Positions 13,518-28,667 of a DNA stretch of 64,000 bases are shown here, piece by piece. Each line of letters begins with the position of its first letter. Positions within the stretch are counted from its first letter, which is position 1. The stretch is taken from the NCBI GenBank assembly GCA_025766275.1, contig JAFKAC010000003.1:1736001-1800000 (forward strand), given 5' to 3'. The translations under genes and the position numbers were made by a program. The notes beneath the pieces are model-generated. The model saw only the letters and a list, made by a program, of their open reading frames with translations, was not told the origin of the DNA and made no database searches. The stretch comes from Lactarius indigo. Its lineage: Eukaryota > Basidiomycota > Agaricomycetes > Russulales > Russulaceae.

Positions 13518-14908
13518 TTAATGCATCCTATCCCAATCGCTACCAAAGCCGCGCCCATGTATACCTCGCCTCCTGTTGGAAAGGAAGTTGCCTGGGCGTT
13601 CTTCCTTCCCACTGGAGTGCAAGATATTGTGTTTATCAACGATCTGTAAACGATTGAGGACGACATCGTATAACGGAGGCTCAAAGCGCATACATCGTTC
13701 AAGATGCTTGTAGACTTAGTCAAGGTCGATAGATACGCTGTGAGTTGAACGTCAACGTATTCCTGTCACTGGGGTTAACTGTGAGAGAAGTGGAAGAACA
13801 AATGCACAGACGGTTTCAAACTCTTCTCTAAACCCTTGGCTGTCGCTTGCTGGGAGCGAGGCTACTAGAGCGGCCAGGGACCGTATTGTGGCGTGATCTT
13901 TCGGTGCGGAATCTGCAATTGGGATAAGACAAATGACATGCGCGGGATAAAGGCCCATTCCTGAGAGGACAGCCTTTACGTAGTTCACGAGAACCAGAAT
14001 CCGATCGTGTAGCATTTTGACGGCAGCGCGTTGGGTTTGGAGGTGGGATTCAACTAGGAAGCAAAGTTCAGAAATAGACGGACAGACGATGAATTAAATG
14101 TAAACCTACGACTTGTACCGCCCTCCCCTCCACGAGCCGTCGTGTCGACGGCAATCCTTTCCGCCTCACCAGTCTCGACAGTAAACGGAGCTTCTATGTA
14201 AACGGACCGTGAAGATCGATCACGGATCTCAATTGTCGGCTCGTATGCCTTGAGAGGTAGGTGCCCCGGTGTCACATTGGCCCCTAATGTGTCGGTGGGC
14301 TGCAAGATCAACAGGAGAGGAGTCGAACAGTATGCAGAGAACTAGGCAGATATTACACAACTGTTGTAAGGAAGCGGTGAGAAACGAACCTGTTCGTGGA
14401 GAGCGATGTGCCTCGAAGTGGGGTGTGAGGCGACTGTGTACCAGCCAATGAATTCTAGAGAGGGGAAGACCTGCTTGTCTGGAAGTATGTCTCAGCGACG
14501 TGTCACGTTGTCGATGTCGCGGACGCATACATTGTTCCTTTCTTACATTGAAAGATCCATGATCAACCTTGCTATCGCCTGGCTCTACGGCTACTTCGAA
14601 AGTGTTGACGATCTCGACCTCACGACCATTTTGAGTGCCGAGAAGAGCACCGAGGACTACATAAGAATGAGCCTCGGAAAGCTCGCCGATTAAAATGAAT
14701 GTTAACCAAAAGGGAGGCTAGTGGAGGTCTGGAGTCTCCGGCGGGTTAGATGTTCAGAAATATTTAGGATCGGAAGTGGATGACTGGAGACGCTCTATGA
14801 TCAGAGCAATGGCGACTGGAAGATCCTATTCAATGAGACCCACAGGGAGAGCGATAGACTCGATAGAGTGCTTGAAGGTAGTACGACGGACTGCTCGCCT
14901 GATTCCAT
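13518..14908 (-). CDS. COP9 signalosome subunit 6 (CSN6, MPN- domain)
   Basis: Non-catalytic MPN-domain subunit of the COP9 signalosome, which removes Nedd8 from cullins. The ATG at 14908 (MESGEQSVVLPSS) splices over a 45-bp intron into SSHPLPILNISEHLTR, then a 50-bp intron (removed between PF and VLGALLG) gives VLGALLGTQNGREVEIVNTFEVAV, the MPN start. Later exons carry APFTVETGEAERIAVDTTARG, AAVKMLHDRILVLVNYVKAV, DVQLTAYLSTLTKSTSILND and the terminal IVDKHNILH. The order LHDR-YVKAV-AYLSTLTK-VDKHNIL matches CSN6 rather than the related eIF3f. No JAMM zinc motif was seen, as expected. It is divergent from MCM5, 103 bp away. Confidence 0.85.
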
Positions 14909-15011
14909 CTTGAGTGAGCGGGGATAAGTCGAGATGGGGCTGTGCAAGCCTGCCCTGAAGAACTCTGGACAGTGGCACAGGGCACGCGACGCGACTTTGA
15001 CGCGACTCGAT
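14909..15011. promoter_or_regulatory. Shared divergent promoter, CSN6 / MCM5
   Basis: 103 bp between head-to-head start codons. It contains 'gacgcgact' repeated twice close to the MCM5 start (around 14988-15008), resembling an MluI-cell-cycle-box-like ACGCGA core. That reading is inference from the known control of replication genes in fungi. Confidence 0.4.
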
Positions 15012-17877
<2,866 letters not shown>

Positions 17878-18320
17878 CCCCAGCCGTTTGTTTCCTAATG
17901 TGGCTGTACCGTTGTTGCTTCTGTATTGTTGCTTCTGTACATGTACAGTGCTCACTTCGGCAATGGGGAGACGAGAGAATTCTGCGATTTCGAGCTGCAA
18001 ACCTTACACATTTTAACTACCCGTTTACGCGGCCAGGGACTCGTTACAAGGTCGACATACTGCGATATCTCGGAATTCAGAATATCCACTACTTTGCGCT
18101 TGACTTTGCGTCACTATCATAAGGTCACGAATCACGTTCACAGGCAACGGTCTATTGCTCTCTCTCTGTCACTCTCTCAACAAATACAACACCACAATTA
18201 CCTTTCTGTTTGGGCCTTGGAATACATAAATACAAAGGTATATATGTCTGAGTAGCTCACACACATCTATTCCACAACTACTCCAATACCCGGTGTCCAG
18301 AAAATCACCTTGTCATTAGC
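17878..18320. other. Intergenic region with a T-rich segment resembled near 19330
   Basis: No conserved coding region. Around 17895-17940 a stretch ending 'tgtattgttgct' resembles 19345-19375 ('ttgtattgttgct'), so the decayed gene between them is flanked by similar sequence. The resemblance is short and imperfect. Confidence 0.3.
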
Positions 18321-19093
18321 ATGGCCAAACTTATCCGCAGCGCCAAGTCTGCTAGCGATTGGACGAGGAATGAACTCGCAGCGTACAACATCACGGTCGA
18401 ATATCACGATGCCGCTACCTTTTTCTGCATGCACAACCTCCCCCAGCCCGCCATTATTGATCCAACTGTCCTGACGGCTACAGGTCCTGGTGACGCAGCT
18501 GGTACTAGTAACGGTGTTGCTATTCTTCTTGATTATATGGATTCGCTATGCCTCCTACCTCACCAGAGGAGTCTGCTGTCTACGATTTTGCTGTGGTGCT
18601 GTTGAGCGCGTTGAGCCACGATGGAATCATAGGGTTATACTGACGAGTGAGGACACCCCTCTCGTCATCTGTGGCGAGAATAGGAATGCCAAGGTGAACG
18701 TGTGCGTTTTCGACGTCTTCCAAAAAGGAATATTGCACCATGTCCTGGAAAGCAAACGATATATGGACCACTCAGATCCAGAACCACAGCTCGTCGCAAA
18801 AGCCATCGCGGCGTTCCCTGCAAATAATCGAACTCGCCAACAAAAACTCAACCAGCCTCCTCTTGTTTCAAAGATCATGGATGGAATCACTATGATGGGC
18901 ACAGCCCCGATTTTCTACAAAATCAAGATTACGTGTCCAAGCCGAGGCTTACCCTCAGACGGCAACCACTGTTTACGCGCACGCTCGAGATATCCCGAGA
19001 TCGAATCGTCGCTGAAGCGAAGGAATGCAGCCATTGGATGATAGGCAGGTCATTCTGTCTTGTTATGAGGCATTTAGGCAGTTCGTGAACTAA
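18321..19093 (+). pseudogene. Decayed copy of a basidiomycete-specific hypothetical gene family
   Basis: Starts MAKLIRSAKSASDWTRNEL, with later blocks SPEESAVYDFAVVLLSALS, EDTPLVICGENRNAKVNV, DPEPQLVAKAIAAFPANN, KIMDGITMMGTAPIFYKI, YPQTATTVYAHARDIPR and SEGMQPLDDRQVILSCYEAF. I recall this block order from an expanded family of uncharacterised Agaricomycete proteins, with no known function. Here the blocks are not in one frame. There is a shift between APIFYKIKI and TVYAHARDIPR, and a TGA falls directly before SEGMQPLDD (about 19012-19014), where family members read through. The frame then continues to a stop at 19091-19093. One shift might be an intron or sequencing error, but shift plus stop suggests decay. 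Confidence 0.6.
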
Positions 19094-19492
19094 AGTGAAA
19101 CGTAAGTCAAATTTCTGAGGACCAAGTGGTGATTGATCTCAACCAGATGGCAAGTGAAATTCCGGTGCACTTGACTTGAACATACTGTGTACTGTACAAC
19201 TGAATGCACATCAGCATCTCTCCTTGAAATATCTGTTTCGTTGACCCATTTTTCGGTATCTATATGATAGCAGAATATTTACACCGCAAACTACCCTCGA
19301 TCTACTTGGGTACCTGCTTACTGGTGGAGTCGCGATGCGGTTGTACCATTGTTTGTTTTGTATTGTTGCTCCTGTTGAGTGTCCACTCAGGCACCCCCTA
19401 TACCATATTTGGGTGTATTGGGTTACTACGACAGCCTTGTGTAGATTATCTGTGCTTTGAATTACTCCTGATTATCATGAACGACAACGACC
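19094..19492. other. Intergenic region
   Basis: Upstream region of the large membrane-protein gene; includes the T-rich segment (19330-19380) that resembles sequence at 17890-17940. No coding or RNA feature recognised. Confidence 0.4.
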
Positions 19493-22400
19493 ATGGAAAG
19501 TCGATTAACAAGTAACGAAGACAAAGCACCGCGACTTCTTGAGGACCGCAGTACGGTTCCCCGTGCATCGTTCTTGCCAACTGGTCGGACTCGTGATGAC
19601 TTGGGTCAGGCCCAGGATCCCCCTCCATCGCCCGCCCGCTTTTTGCACAAACCCCAACCTGCAGCGTTCAGGAATGTAGAACTCAGCGTTTTTGATGCCC
19701 CTCCTCCTGGGTCTATTGTCGATCGCCTCATTCCGTTTAGTCATTCCACTGGTATCGACACAGATTCTATGATAGAGTCGACCTTACGGGGCGGGAGCGA
19801 TTTGCACCCCATCGGCTTGCACTTCCGCGAAGGTTCGGGGAACGCACGCAAGGCAAAAGATTTGGCCCGGGCAGGTGCTTCAGAGAACAGCGAAGAAGAA
19901 CTGCTCTTATTTCCTTACTCGCGTTTACACAGCACATCATCCTCTGGACAGAAAGTTGTAGACGACCCGAGTCATGTCCCCATCTCTGCGCATACAGTAT
20001 TCTCTCGCGACGCAGCTCCTCTCTCTCTGCCTCAGCTTGACAAGTATATCTCTGCATTACCGCCCCCACCATTTTCTTCTTCAGGGGGTACAAACAAGGC
20101 TATGTTTAGACCGTTAGATCGCCTTGAAGCCACTGGGAGGAGTATTGAGTCTCTCGAAACCAATTTCAAGGCGATACCAATATGGAGGAACTGTAGTTCG
20201 ATTCTCCGCGCGATTGTGAACCTAGTACTTGGCTTGACCGTGAGTAACTACCATATATTATAGCTATTTCTGCCCTTCAAGTTCGCGTTGTACTAGGGGT
20301 CTAGTGCTCTCGCCTCATTTTACAGTTTGCAAGGCTTGTTCAACACTGTACAAATATTTGCGCTAATTTTGACAACAATCGGTACGTGGGCCGCTTCTGA
20401 CTGCTCCACCGCTCTCATTCTAGTGCCCAGTTCCTCACAAGGGCTATGGTGTGGTTTGGAATGATTGGCGCCAGGTAATCCTGGGAACAATGTTAGTGTT
20501 TCTGGTCGTCGGATACGCTAAGAGCTCACTCGATCACTGCAGACCGAATATTCTAGCACTCAACTTTGCGACGACACTTGTACAATCTCTTATTTTTCTC
20601 GTCATATTCATGGGACTTGCTGGGTTACTATTATATGCTTTTCATACGTCAACCGCCCCCTGCAAACGCTACAGCTCTCTGGAGGGCTTCCAACAGCCCG
20701 ACAGGAGTAGTGGGCGAAGCATCGTTATTACTAGTTTCCTGCTGACTGTCGTGTATCTTCCTCTGAGCACTTTGGCTGTCCACGTCGTCACCTGGTCGGA
20801 TGATCTCTGGGCTGTCCCTAATCCATACTTGAACTCGACAACCAATCCCCCTGTGGTAGCTCCTTTGGGGCCACCGGACCAGTTTCGAGATCCTTTGGAC
20901 TTCTGCTATACGACTACGATGAAGAAGAACGAAATCAACTTCGCCCCCCTAGTCGTTATTAGCGCAATCATGATACTGTTCGCGGTGCGTGAATCACCGT
21001 TCGTGCACATAGTCACCCGTCTTTCTAACCCTTTCCAGCTGACTATCGCATACCCGTTCTCCTTGAGAGTGCTCATCAAGCAATCGGTCCCCACTGTTGA
21101 CAAGTTTACGGAGCTAGGAAAACCGAGGAGCACCAATGATATGAATCGGGAGTATCAGCGGTTACTTGAGCGTGACCAAAACCCTCTCGTCTTCCTGTAC
21201 TCCGGTACGCCCACGCCACAATCGTGATCTCCTACTTCCAACACGCTGGCACAGGCTTCCGGCGTGATTGGGGAACCTACGAGTCCCTCTACCTCGCCAT
21301 GAAGTTTACTGCACTACTAATCATTGCGGTGATCGATCCCAATAACTGTTTGTTTCGATCGTTCTCCAAGACGCGCATCGCTGTCGTCCGTCAAGTGCTC
21401 CTCCTGGTTGTGACAGTGGTGTTTTTTGTTCTCCAATGGATATTTTCCCCTTTCTTAGACCCAGTCAACAACGCCAGCGAGTGGGTATCTAGGTTAAATT
21501 ATGTGTTGACGTCGCTCGTGGCACTTCTCGTGGCACTTGACGTTCCTGGCAAGGATTTTATCGGCGGCCCAATACTTTACACGTGAGTCTGATCGGTTCT
21601 CGACCGCTTTGTCGTTGGTACTACCATTACGAGACAGGATTTATGCTCTGACATATAGCTTCTCAGTTTGTAAGACCTCATCAGTAACCTCATCGTTGGT
21701 TTCAACTAAAGTCAAAGCGACAGATTTTGCTATCATCAACCTCGCTATAATTCAGCGCTTGGTGAAAAGTGAGTCCATCAGGCCCTGGAGAGTGCACTTA
21801 TTAAGACGTCATGGAAGGGCTGGCAAGGCGAATTGATTTTAGTATGCCTTTTTTCTGTGTCTGCTGGGATCCATTCTGACGCCACCGTAACCATAGGTAT
21901 AGATGTGTTTTCTCCTCGGTGAGTTACCACCGAGCGTACTGCATGTTTACTCAATTCTTTCAGACTCGACGTATCACCGTCATCACCGCACACGAGAAGG
22001 CGCATATGGCAAGAAGCTATCACAGCTCTTTTCCTGACCAGTCCCGAGTGCAAGATCCCTGACAAACAGCCTATGTACTATATTCAGGCAAAATGTTCTG
22101 AGTTCCCACCGTACCTATTGAACTTCCAGGGTTCTCCGGGGGAAAGACACGTCGAGAATATCAAGGTGCGTACTGGTGGCTTGAATAAATACCAGCCCCT
22201 GATTTGTCGTTGAAGATTCTGCGGGAAGTTGGGATAGTCAGGTACAATGAGACCATAACGACTTCACACGGGCCCGATTCCACTCGGCTTTCGAACCTTT
22301 CAGAGCAGATCCAACAATATTTCGTTGGGCCCGACAGCTATTGGAAAAGCCCGTCAGAACATTTTCCTCCGGGTTCTACTAGATTTTTTGGAAACGCCTG

Positions 22401-23940
22401 GTGGATACCGTTCCCACCCACTCTGGTTCGTTTTGAAATCGGAACCAAGTGCGCCTTCTCCTCACCCATATCTCTCAGGTCATTCGCTACGACGATGGCC
22501 CTCTCGTCGCGTTGAAAGACCTACCCGATTTAGAGCTGTATGTAAAGCAGAATTCCGAAACGGAGGTCCAACGAAGACGAGAAATTCGTATTGCTCTGCG
22601 GGCTCTGGATGGTCAAAAGGTTTACTGGCCATATCGGCACGTTGACGTTAGTGCTTGCCCAGTTCATAGCCAAAGAGTGCCTTGACGGTTGATTGTTACA
22701 GACCGAGGACCCGACTATCTCTTTGTGCCTTCGGGGTATGCGGTACAAAGCTCAAACCTCGACCTATTACGAATATGGCACACTAAATATCGAGCGCAAG
22801 GGGTATTTACTTTGGGATGGCTTGCAACTTGGCAGTGGATTTGATGTGAAGATCACGTACGACAAACGTATCGGCGTAGATGGAGGAATAATCGGCATCA
22901 ACGATGACTACGATCTCACACCAGCGCTGGCACGGTTCCTTGCCTTGAATCACTCTCTTATTCACTGCCGAGTGGGCGGGATCGAGGATTTATTAGCAGG
23001 TTACCGTCTATTCTGCCAAAGGGAATGCAAAACGAAAGCGGGGGTTCTGACATATGGTTTCCTTGCACGAGTATACGACCGTCCGACAGATCCAGAAAGG
23101 CTTGCAGAAGGTTATATTAAGCACGAGCGTGACCTTCGCGTCAGGCAGTTGCTCGTTAGCAACGAGACAGTTTTCCGAACGACTTACGAGCGACTGACTG
23201 TCGTGTCAGCCACGGAACTTGGTACCTGGTGGTACATTTTTTGGGTTTGTCTGAATTCTTTGCGCCTATAGTTTGTTCTGACCTTGCTCTAACTTAGGAC
23301 GATTTCTGGAGGAGGAATTCGGATACCATCAGCAAGCTGACACTTAACGCCCCCGACTTCAACCCCCATTATCCTTCTTCCATCGCATATACCCCCTTAC
23401 CCCGCGCCGCTTTGGAAAGCTTCCTCATACAACGAGGTTTGCTCAACAAGAAACCCAAATGGGGTGACTTCATCGATAATGGATTTCTGAACAAGGTGTA
23501 CATCCGCATGTACGACATTGTCTTCCATAGATCGTCACAGGTAATTACTATGTGTCATAAATCTGCGGCGCAGAAGAGCTAACACCGCCATGTAGGCCAA
23601 CATATTCCATCTTGGCTACAATACGACGCATGAGCTGAACATGGAAGACATCGACATCGAGACACAAGCTCCTGTCTCCACTCTTGGCACGGGAGGCGGT
23701 ACAGACCACAATGATCCAGCCATACGACCTCGGCCTATATTCCGTTGGGAGGGTATTCTTAGTGACCCTCTTGTAAAGAAGGCGCCGGGTCGTAATCTCC
23801 TCTCAAAGTTGGGCGTCTGGATGGGGCTGACCCCGTTTTGGAGATCAGGAAGTGGGTCACTGGGGGTGGCACTAGATGTCCATTTAGAAGGCGATCGATA
23901 TGTCCTTTTGGAGAACAGTCATGAGGGGTCGGAGAGCTAG
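19493..23940 (+). CDS. Large multi-pass membrane protein of unknown function
   Basis: The ATG at 19493 begins about 220 residues of Ser/Pro-rich, probably cytosolic sequence, then a hydrophobic core spread over several exons. Membrane segments include LGTMLVFLVVGYA, LVQSLIFLVIFMGLAGLLLY, SFLLTVVYLPLSTLAVHVV, PLVVISAIMILFAV, MKFTALLIIAVI, VVRQVLLLVVTVVFFVLQW, VLTSLVALLVALDV and a helix before INLAIIQRLV: about eight to ten in all. A long soluble C-terminal half follows with WWIPFPP, YWPYRHVD, TYYEYGTLNIERKGYLLWDG, FLALNHSLIHCRVGG and IFRWEGILSDP. The exon frames connect cleanly across about ten introns, so the gene looks intact at roughly 1,270 residues. I do not recognise a named family; it looks like a basidiomycete-conserved protein. 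Confidence 0.8.
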
Positions 23941-23986
23941 GCGTAGTGGATCAGCTCATTGTACAGTAGCCCACCGTGTAATGTCG

Positions 23987-24978
23987 TTATGCAAATTTTT
24001 GACGCTTGTTCGTGGGACCGTCATCGGTTCCAGGAATGATGCGTTTCCTATACGGCTGAGGCGCGACTGAGTTGGTGTTTCTAGAAAACGGTCGAGACTT
24101 TGTTTCGTTTTGGCTCAATTTTCTCCGCTTCCTCTGAACAATTTTCTTGACTGCTCGCTTGCCCCCTTCTGCTGCTACTGCGTCATAGCGAGCCTTGACG
24201 AGTAGCTTCTTCTTCTCGGCTATTTCGACGTCAGTCCCACCTGGGCGGAAATGAAACGAAAACGAGGCCCACCGTTCTTCAACCAATACGCCTTTTTACC
24301 CTCCCGCCTCTTATCTCGCTCTTCCTTTGCTATTGCACCGAGAGCTTCTTGTTCTATTTTTTCTCGCTTATCTTTGTTGACGGAACTCTCCCCTCGTTTG
24401 ACGGCAAGCGCGAGCCGTTCTACTTCAGCCTCCCGCTCCGGGCGGAGATCTCGAGGGGAAGAAGCGAGAAGTTTGCGAGCACGCTTAAGATTTTCGCGCA
24501 ATGTCTTGAGCTCCCCTTGGCGCATATCCGATAAGAAATTGTAGTGGCTCCGAAATTGCGTGGCGTCAAAGTTGCCACTTAATCGCGAGAATCTTGGATC
24601 GCGGACATCCTGGAGAGTACGGCTTAAGTGTAGCGCGCACAGTGGAAAAAAAAGGTGTACTTACCATTTTTTGAACCTCCACCACTGTCCTGCGACGTGA
24701 AACTGGTCGCTTGGATGTGACCTCGGTCGGCCTGATGACAGCGATTGAGAAAACCCTGGGATGCACGACAAGGTGAAACGCACGCGTGCTTGTTCTTTCG
24801 TGCAGGGGTGGCACCAGCTCTGCTGGGCTCTTTCACGCATTTTTTCCAACTTTCCAGGTTTGCTTTCATGATCGGTCGAAAGTGATCCATCACTTTCGTC
24901 CACTGAATCTGATTCGTCGTCAATACGGTCGAGGGTCCGCTGCGCCTTTCGCAGAGCCCCAAAAGATAAAGAAGTCAT
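23987..24978 (-). CDS. RRP36: Ribosomal RNA processing protein 36 (Rrp36)
   Basis: Nucleolar protein of the early small-subunit processome. The start MTSLSFGALRKAQRTL (24978) is followed by an acidic Ser/Asp stretch. Splicing then yields ARKNKHA-PTEVTSKRPVSRRRTVVEV, the hallmark block of the family, then DPRFSRLSGNF and FLSDMRQGELKTLRENLKRARKLL. The C-terminal half is a long charged helix (KEERDKRREGKK, KKLLVKARYDAVAAEGGK, VKKIVQRKRRK), ending NKRQKFA at 23987. Three or four short introns. Divergent from the RING protein gene. Confidence 0.88.
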
Positions 24979-25136
24979 ATCTAACGGGGAGCGGATGAGT
25001 TAGCCAGAGCACGATGATAGACAGCAGATTTTTCACCGTCTTGCATGGTCGTAGGGACGGATGGAGAGAGATGTAGGTCACATGGTCTTAGGGTGGATGC
25101 ACGTGTCACGCGACGCGGGTTTGTTGAGCGACATCG
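24979..25136. promoter_or_regulatory. Shared divergent promoter, RRP36 / RING protein
   Basis: 158 bp between head-to-head start codons; no specific element identified. Confidence 0.45.
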
Positions 25137-26703
25137 ATGGCGTCGACAACATCCGACGATGAATTTGACCGACTTCCCGACCCATTCGCTGGCATCGACT
25201 GGAACAAAGTGCCTGGACTTTCCACTGTTACCCCATCACAGCCCAGTGCGGAACCACGGCACTCTACTCCATCCCATTCCCAGACGGATGTGTCAGACCA
25301 GTATTCATACGATGAGGTAGACGCCGCATTTCTAGCCGAGGTTGACCAAGTGGAACGAAGGTTGCTACCGCCACCGGTTGCAGGGTCAGGAGGCGCATCC
25401 CTACATGCCGCCAACGGAGACCGGGGATCGGAGACAACGACACACTCTGATACAGGAAGTAAATTATCGTCTCGTTATTTTCGCAGTAAGGACATCTTTC
25501 AATATGCCTGAATCAGAACCTCTTACACGTCGGCAACAGCTGACGGGCCAGCTGAAGGCGGCCCCTCAAGTTCACAAGGTGAGGAATAATACATCCTCCG
25601 TGTACTATTGACATAATACAGATATCCGCAATAGGCGCTAACGGAAGGGCTCGAAACACAAGTCCTCGCGCCGAAAGCGGAGAGGGCGGAAACTTGCCCA
25701 TCCCAGAAGCTGAGGTTAAGCCACCGAAGATTGTGCACAGACGATCTTCGCCCCCCACCCGAGAACCAACTCCCAAAAAGCATAAAGGGAAGCAGAAAGA
25801 ATCTTCTAGAGAGATACTAGAGGAAGTTCTAAATAACCTGGAAGATGAAATGGTTTGTCCTATGTCAGGATCAGAACGACGTCTTCATCACAGTCGCACT
25901 CTGACCTTCACGATTCTAGATGCTGTGATATTTTGTAAGAGACAACGTATTTGCATTCATGACGCAACAAACATGAACTGTTTCACAGCGCTCATGCCCA
26001 TTTGGGTAACCCTTGCGGCCATACTTTCTGCGGAGAATGTGGGTGGCGCTGGATTCAGAAAAACGTAAGGTTCCCTGATATAGTTTTTGATTGCTCCTCA
26101 CATACGGCGCGGTAGGGAACGCCATCTTGTGCGATCTGTCGGGCAAACTTATCGGTGGATGTTCCAATGATACCCAATTTCGCAGTGGACAATGCAGTCG
26201 AAAAGCATGTTCACGCCCTCCGGATTGGCGAAATGGAGGGATGGGAAATCGACGGATCAAAGTTTGCTGAATGGCAAGGGAGAAAGGCGTAAGCACGCGT
26301 GTTGATCCAGTCGTTTCCTATCGCTTACTTACACGTGGTTGACTGCAGGAGATGGAAAGTAGATTTCGCCAAGAAAATGGCCAGAAGAAGCGCGACCGTC
26401 AATATATCACTCTTTAGAGTACAACATGCATTAGGAGACGCTAACGACGCCGATTATGCCGAGGAGGAAGCGGAAAGCTCAGGAGCTGGGAGCAGTGACG
26501 CCTCAGAAGGCGAGGAGGAACAAGAGGCGGGGGCTGTGCAACAGGAGCTGGCCAGGAGAGTAAATAACCCTCATCGTCATCACAGAAGGCCGGGAGGTAA
26601 TCGTAATCGACAACACCGGGCCAGCGGTGAACGTCATGATGCGGGTAGGAGTGGGTCAAATCCTCGAGGACGACGGTCCAGGCGGAGGAGGAGACGAGAT
26701 TAA
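25137..26703 (+). CDS. RING-finger (C3HC4) protein, probable E3 ubiquitin ligase
   Basis: The start MASTTSDDEFDRLPDPF opens a disordered N-terminus. A KHKGKQKESSREILEEVLNN segment leads into a RING finger built from three exons: VCPICCDIF, AHAHLGNPCGHTFCGECGW and TPSCAICR. Spliced, this gives C-x2-C, then C-x-H-x2-C-x2-C, then C-x2-C, a complete cross-brace zinc set. After it come LSVDVPMIPNFAVDNAVE and a W-rich segment (GWEIDGSKFAEWQGRK-RWKVDFAKK). The tail is acidic, then Arg-rich (RGRRSRRRRRRD), suggesting a nuclear location. The RING is CHFR/RAD18-like in spacing but no second domain (FHA, SAP) was seen, so the substrate is unknown. Confidence 0.8.
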
Positions 26704-27667
26704 GATTAGGTTATCTGAATGGTAGCGGGAACGTGTGAGCCTCGAGCTTGGCCTCGAGTCTCGGGTCGTGTAATACAATAATCCATGTCTGCGCTCTACC
26801 CACGCTCTACAGCCCTGCCTACATATACATTTCCTGTCACCTTGTACACGTAGCGTTCGAGCCTATCATCTCGGTTATCATGTTCTTTCCCCCGCTCGAT
26901 TCTACCCTCGTCGTTGATGTCCCCTCCAACGCCAGAGCGGGTGGTGTCTCGTTGCTTTTCAGGGCACGCACTGGTTCTGCCTCTGCTCTTGAACAGCTCA
27001 AACAAGACGGTGTCAAAGTTCAGGCGTGGACCAATGCCCCCGTTGATGGTGATCACACCGAGGGAGAATGGGGAGCGTACAACTTTGAGGAGGTACCGGC
27101 TGCCCCCGTCGACGTGCGCAACAAGTCCGTAGAACCCTTCCCCCTCCCGCCTCCGACCGAAGATAACATCGTCGACGAACCCTACACACTGTTCTTGACA
27201 CTCAAGCTAAAAGCTCTGCCCCGCTACCAAACAGAGGCAGACTTCCTGGTCACTTACAGGCTGCTGTATCCCTCGGGCGAGGTCAAGTGGCTCGGATATC
27301 ATGGCCGTGATCTTCGCTGTGTGCTGAAGAAGACAGACCCTTGGCTCGCTCCTCCCGCATCGGCGAACCAGTCCTCCGGGAGCCTATCTCGCCTATTTTC
27401 GTCTGTCTCTATGAAGGAGCCGTGGGGGTGCTGGGCTATTGGGCCACAAAGGTCCGTCCCTATCGCTATCTACCAGTTGTATTTGTGACATGAGCTGACG
27501 GGCTCCCTGCATAGCGTCAAGTACTATCCGAAGGGTGTCACCACAGATGGCGACGCGGCATTCCTGGTATTCGTGCCGAAGCGGGGACCTTCTACAGTCG
27601 CACTACACCAACCCATCATTCTTCACGGGGCAAATCTGAAGCTCGATTCTTCCGGCGCGGTGACATG

Positions 27668-27681
27668 CAGTACATCCATTC
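27668..27681. repeat. Left target-site duplication of the SINE-like insertion
   Basis: The 14 bp cagtacatccattc recurs exactly at 28668-28681, next to the other end of the insertion. The first c is ambiguous because the right end is a run of C. Confidence 0.9.
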
Positions 27682-28667
27682 TTTTTTTTTTTTTTTTGAA
27701 TCCATTTATATTCCGGGGTACGTATCCGAGATACAGACCGGTCGGGCCGGGAACTACCCCCGAACCCATTTACGAAACACAGAGGTATTAATGGTAAGTG
27801 GGCAGATTTATGGATCGCGTGCCATGCGATATAGATAAGCCCGATGAAGCTATATCACCCCGGTGAAGGGGTCGGCGGTTACTCGCCAGTTACGGCAGGA
27901 TATGAAAGCCCGGACATCCTCCAGTACGTAAGTCACCCGGTCCGTTCCACTTCCAACTCCGCCCGGTTACGCCCGCTCTTACGCTCTCAACACAACATAC
28001 TTACACGTCCTCATGGATCCTTCGGCGGAGGCAGGGCCCCCGAGACGTCCCTACTTGACCGGAGTGGTTTCCCAGGCCACGTCCGGGGTCTCGGTCGGTC
28101 ACCACCCATCGCCGCGGTGGCCGGGGCATGCGCGACTGCACTTCGGTCTTACGTCTGGGACTGCCATATAGGTCTTAGGTCCTGCATGTTTTGTCCCCGG
28201 ACCGGTGGGGCGAGAGGGGTGGCTGGGGGTTGCCAGGTCTAGGGATGTGTTCCAATACGGGGTGGTTCTGCCACGTCGGGATTGCAGGGGGCGGGTTTGG
28301 CCAGAAAGAGTCGAGGGGCGGGGCCAGGATCGGAGAAGGAGTGCTGGGGCAGGGTAAGGGGAGGCCTGATATGGTAGGTACCAGGCACTGCGGATGGGCG
28401 GATATGGCGGTGGGGCAGGCCGGTGGTGCGCGGGCCGTTCCCAGGAATGAATGGAGGCGGACAGGCGCCGCGTGTGATGATTGGTAATGTGCCGCTTAGG
28501 CACGGGCGGTTTGTTGTGGGGCCGATACCCCGTGACTGAAAGAGTGCCGAAGCACACGTGCCCGCAGGGAATGCACCAGCCCGGATTCGAACCCAGAGTC
28601 CGTCACCAAAGCTGTCCCGTGTAAGGCGAGGGGGGGAGCGTTTGCCCATTGCACCACCTCCCCCCCC
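27682..28667 (-). mobile_element. tRNA-headed SINE-like retroelement (986 bp) inserted in minus orientation
   Basis: Read on the minus strand, the element begins near 28667 with a C/G run. It then shows an RNA polymerase III A box (TGGTGCAATGG, 28656-28646) and a perfect B box (GGTTCGAATCC, 28593-28583) 52 nt further on, the order and spacing of a tRNA gene. It ends in a 16-nt poly-A (poly-T 27682-27697 on plus). Target duplications of 14 bp flank it. Pol III promoter, poly-A tail and long duplications are the signature of a SINE moved by a LINE reverse transcriptase. At 986 bp it is long for a SINE, so a composite body is possible. The body is GC-rich and has no convincing protein. Confidence 0.82.

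Noticed and set aside
13518..14908. eIF3f as an alternative identity for the MPN-domain gene
   Set aside because: C-terminal order (KMLHDR, YVKAV, AYLSTLTK, VDKHNILH) fits CSN6 better; eIF3f lacks the terminal block.
28560..28667. A functional tRNA gene on the minus strand
   Set aside because: A and B boxes are present, but the region sits at the head of an insertion with poly-A tail and duplications, and no acceptor stem closes the cloverleaf.
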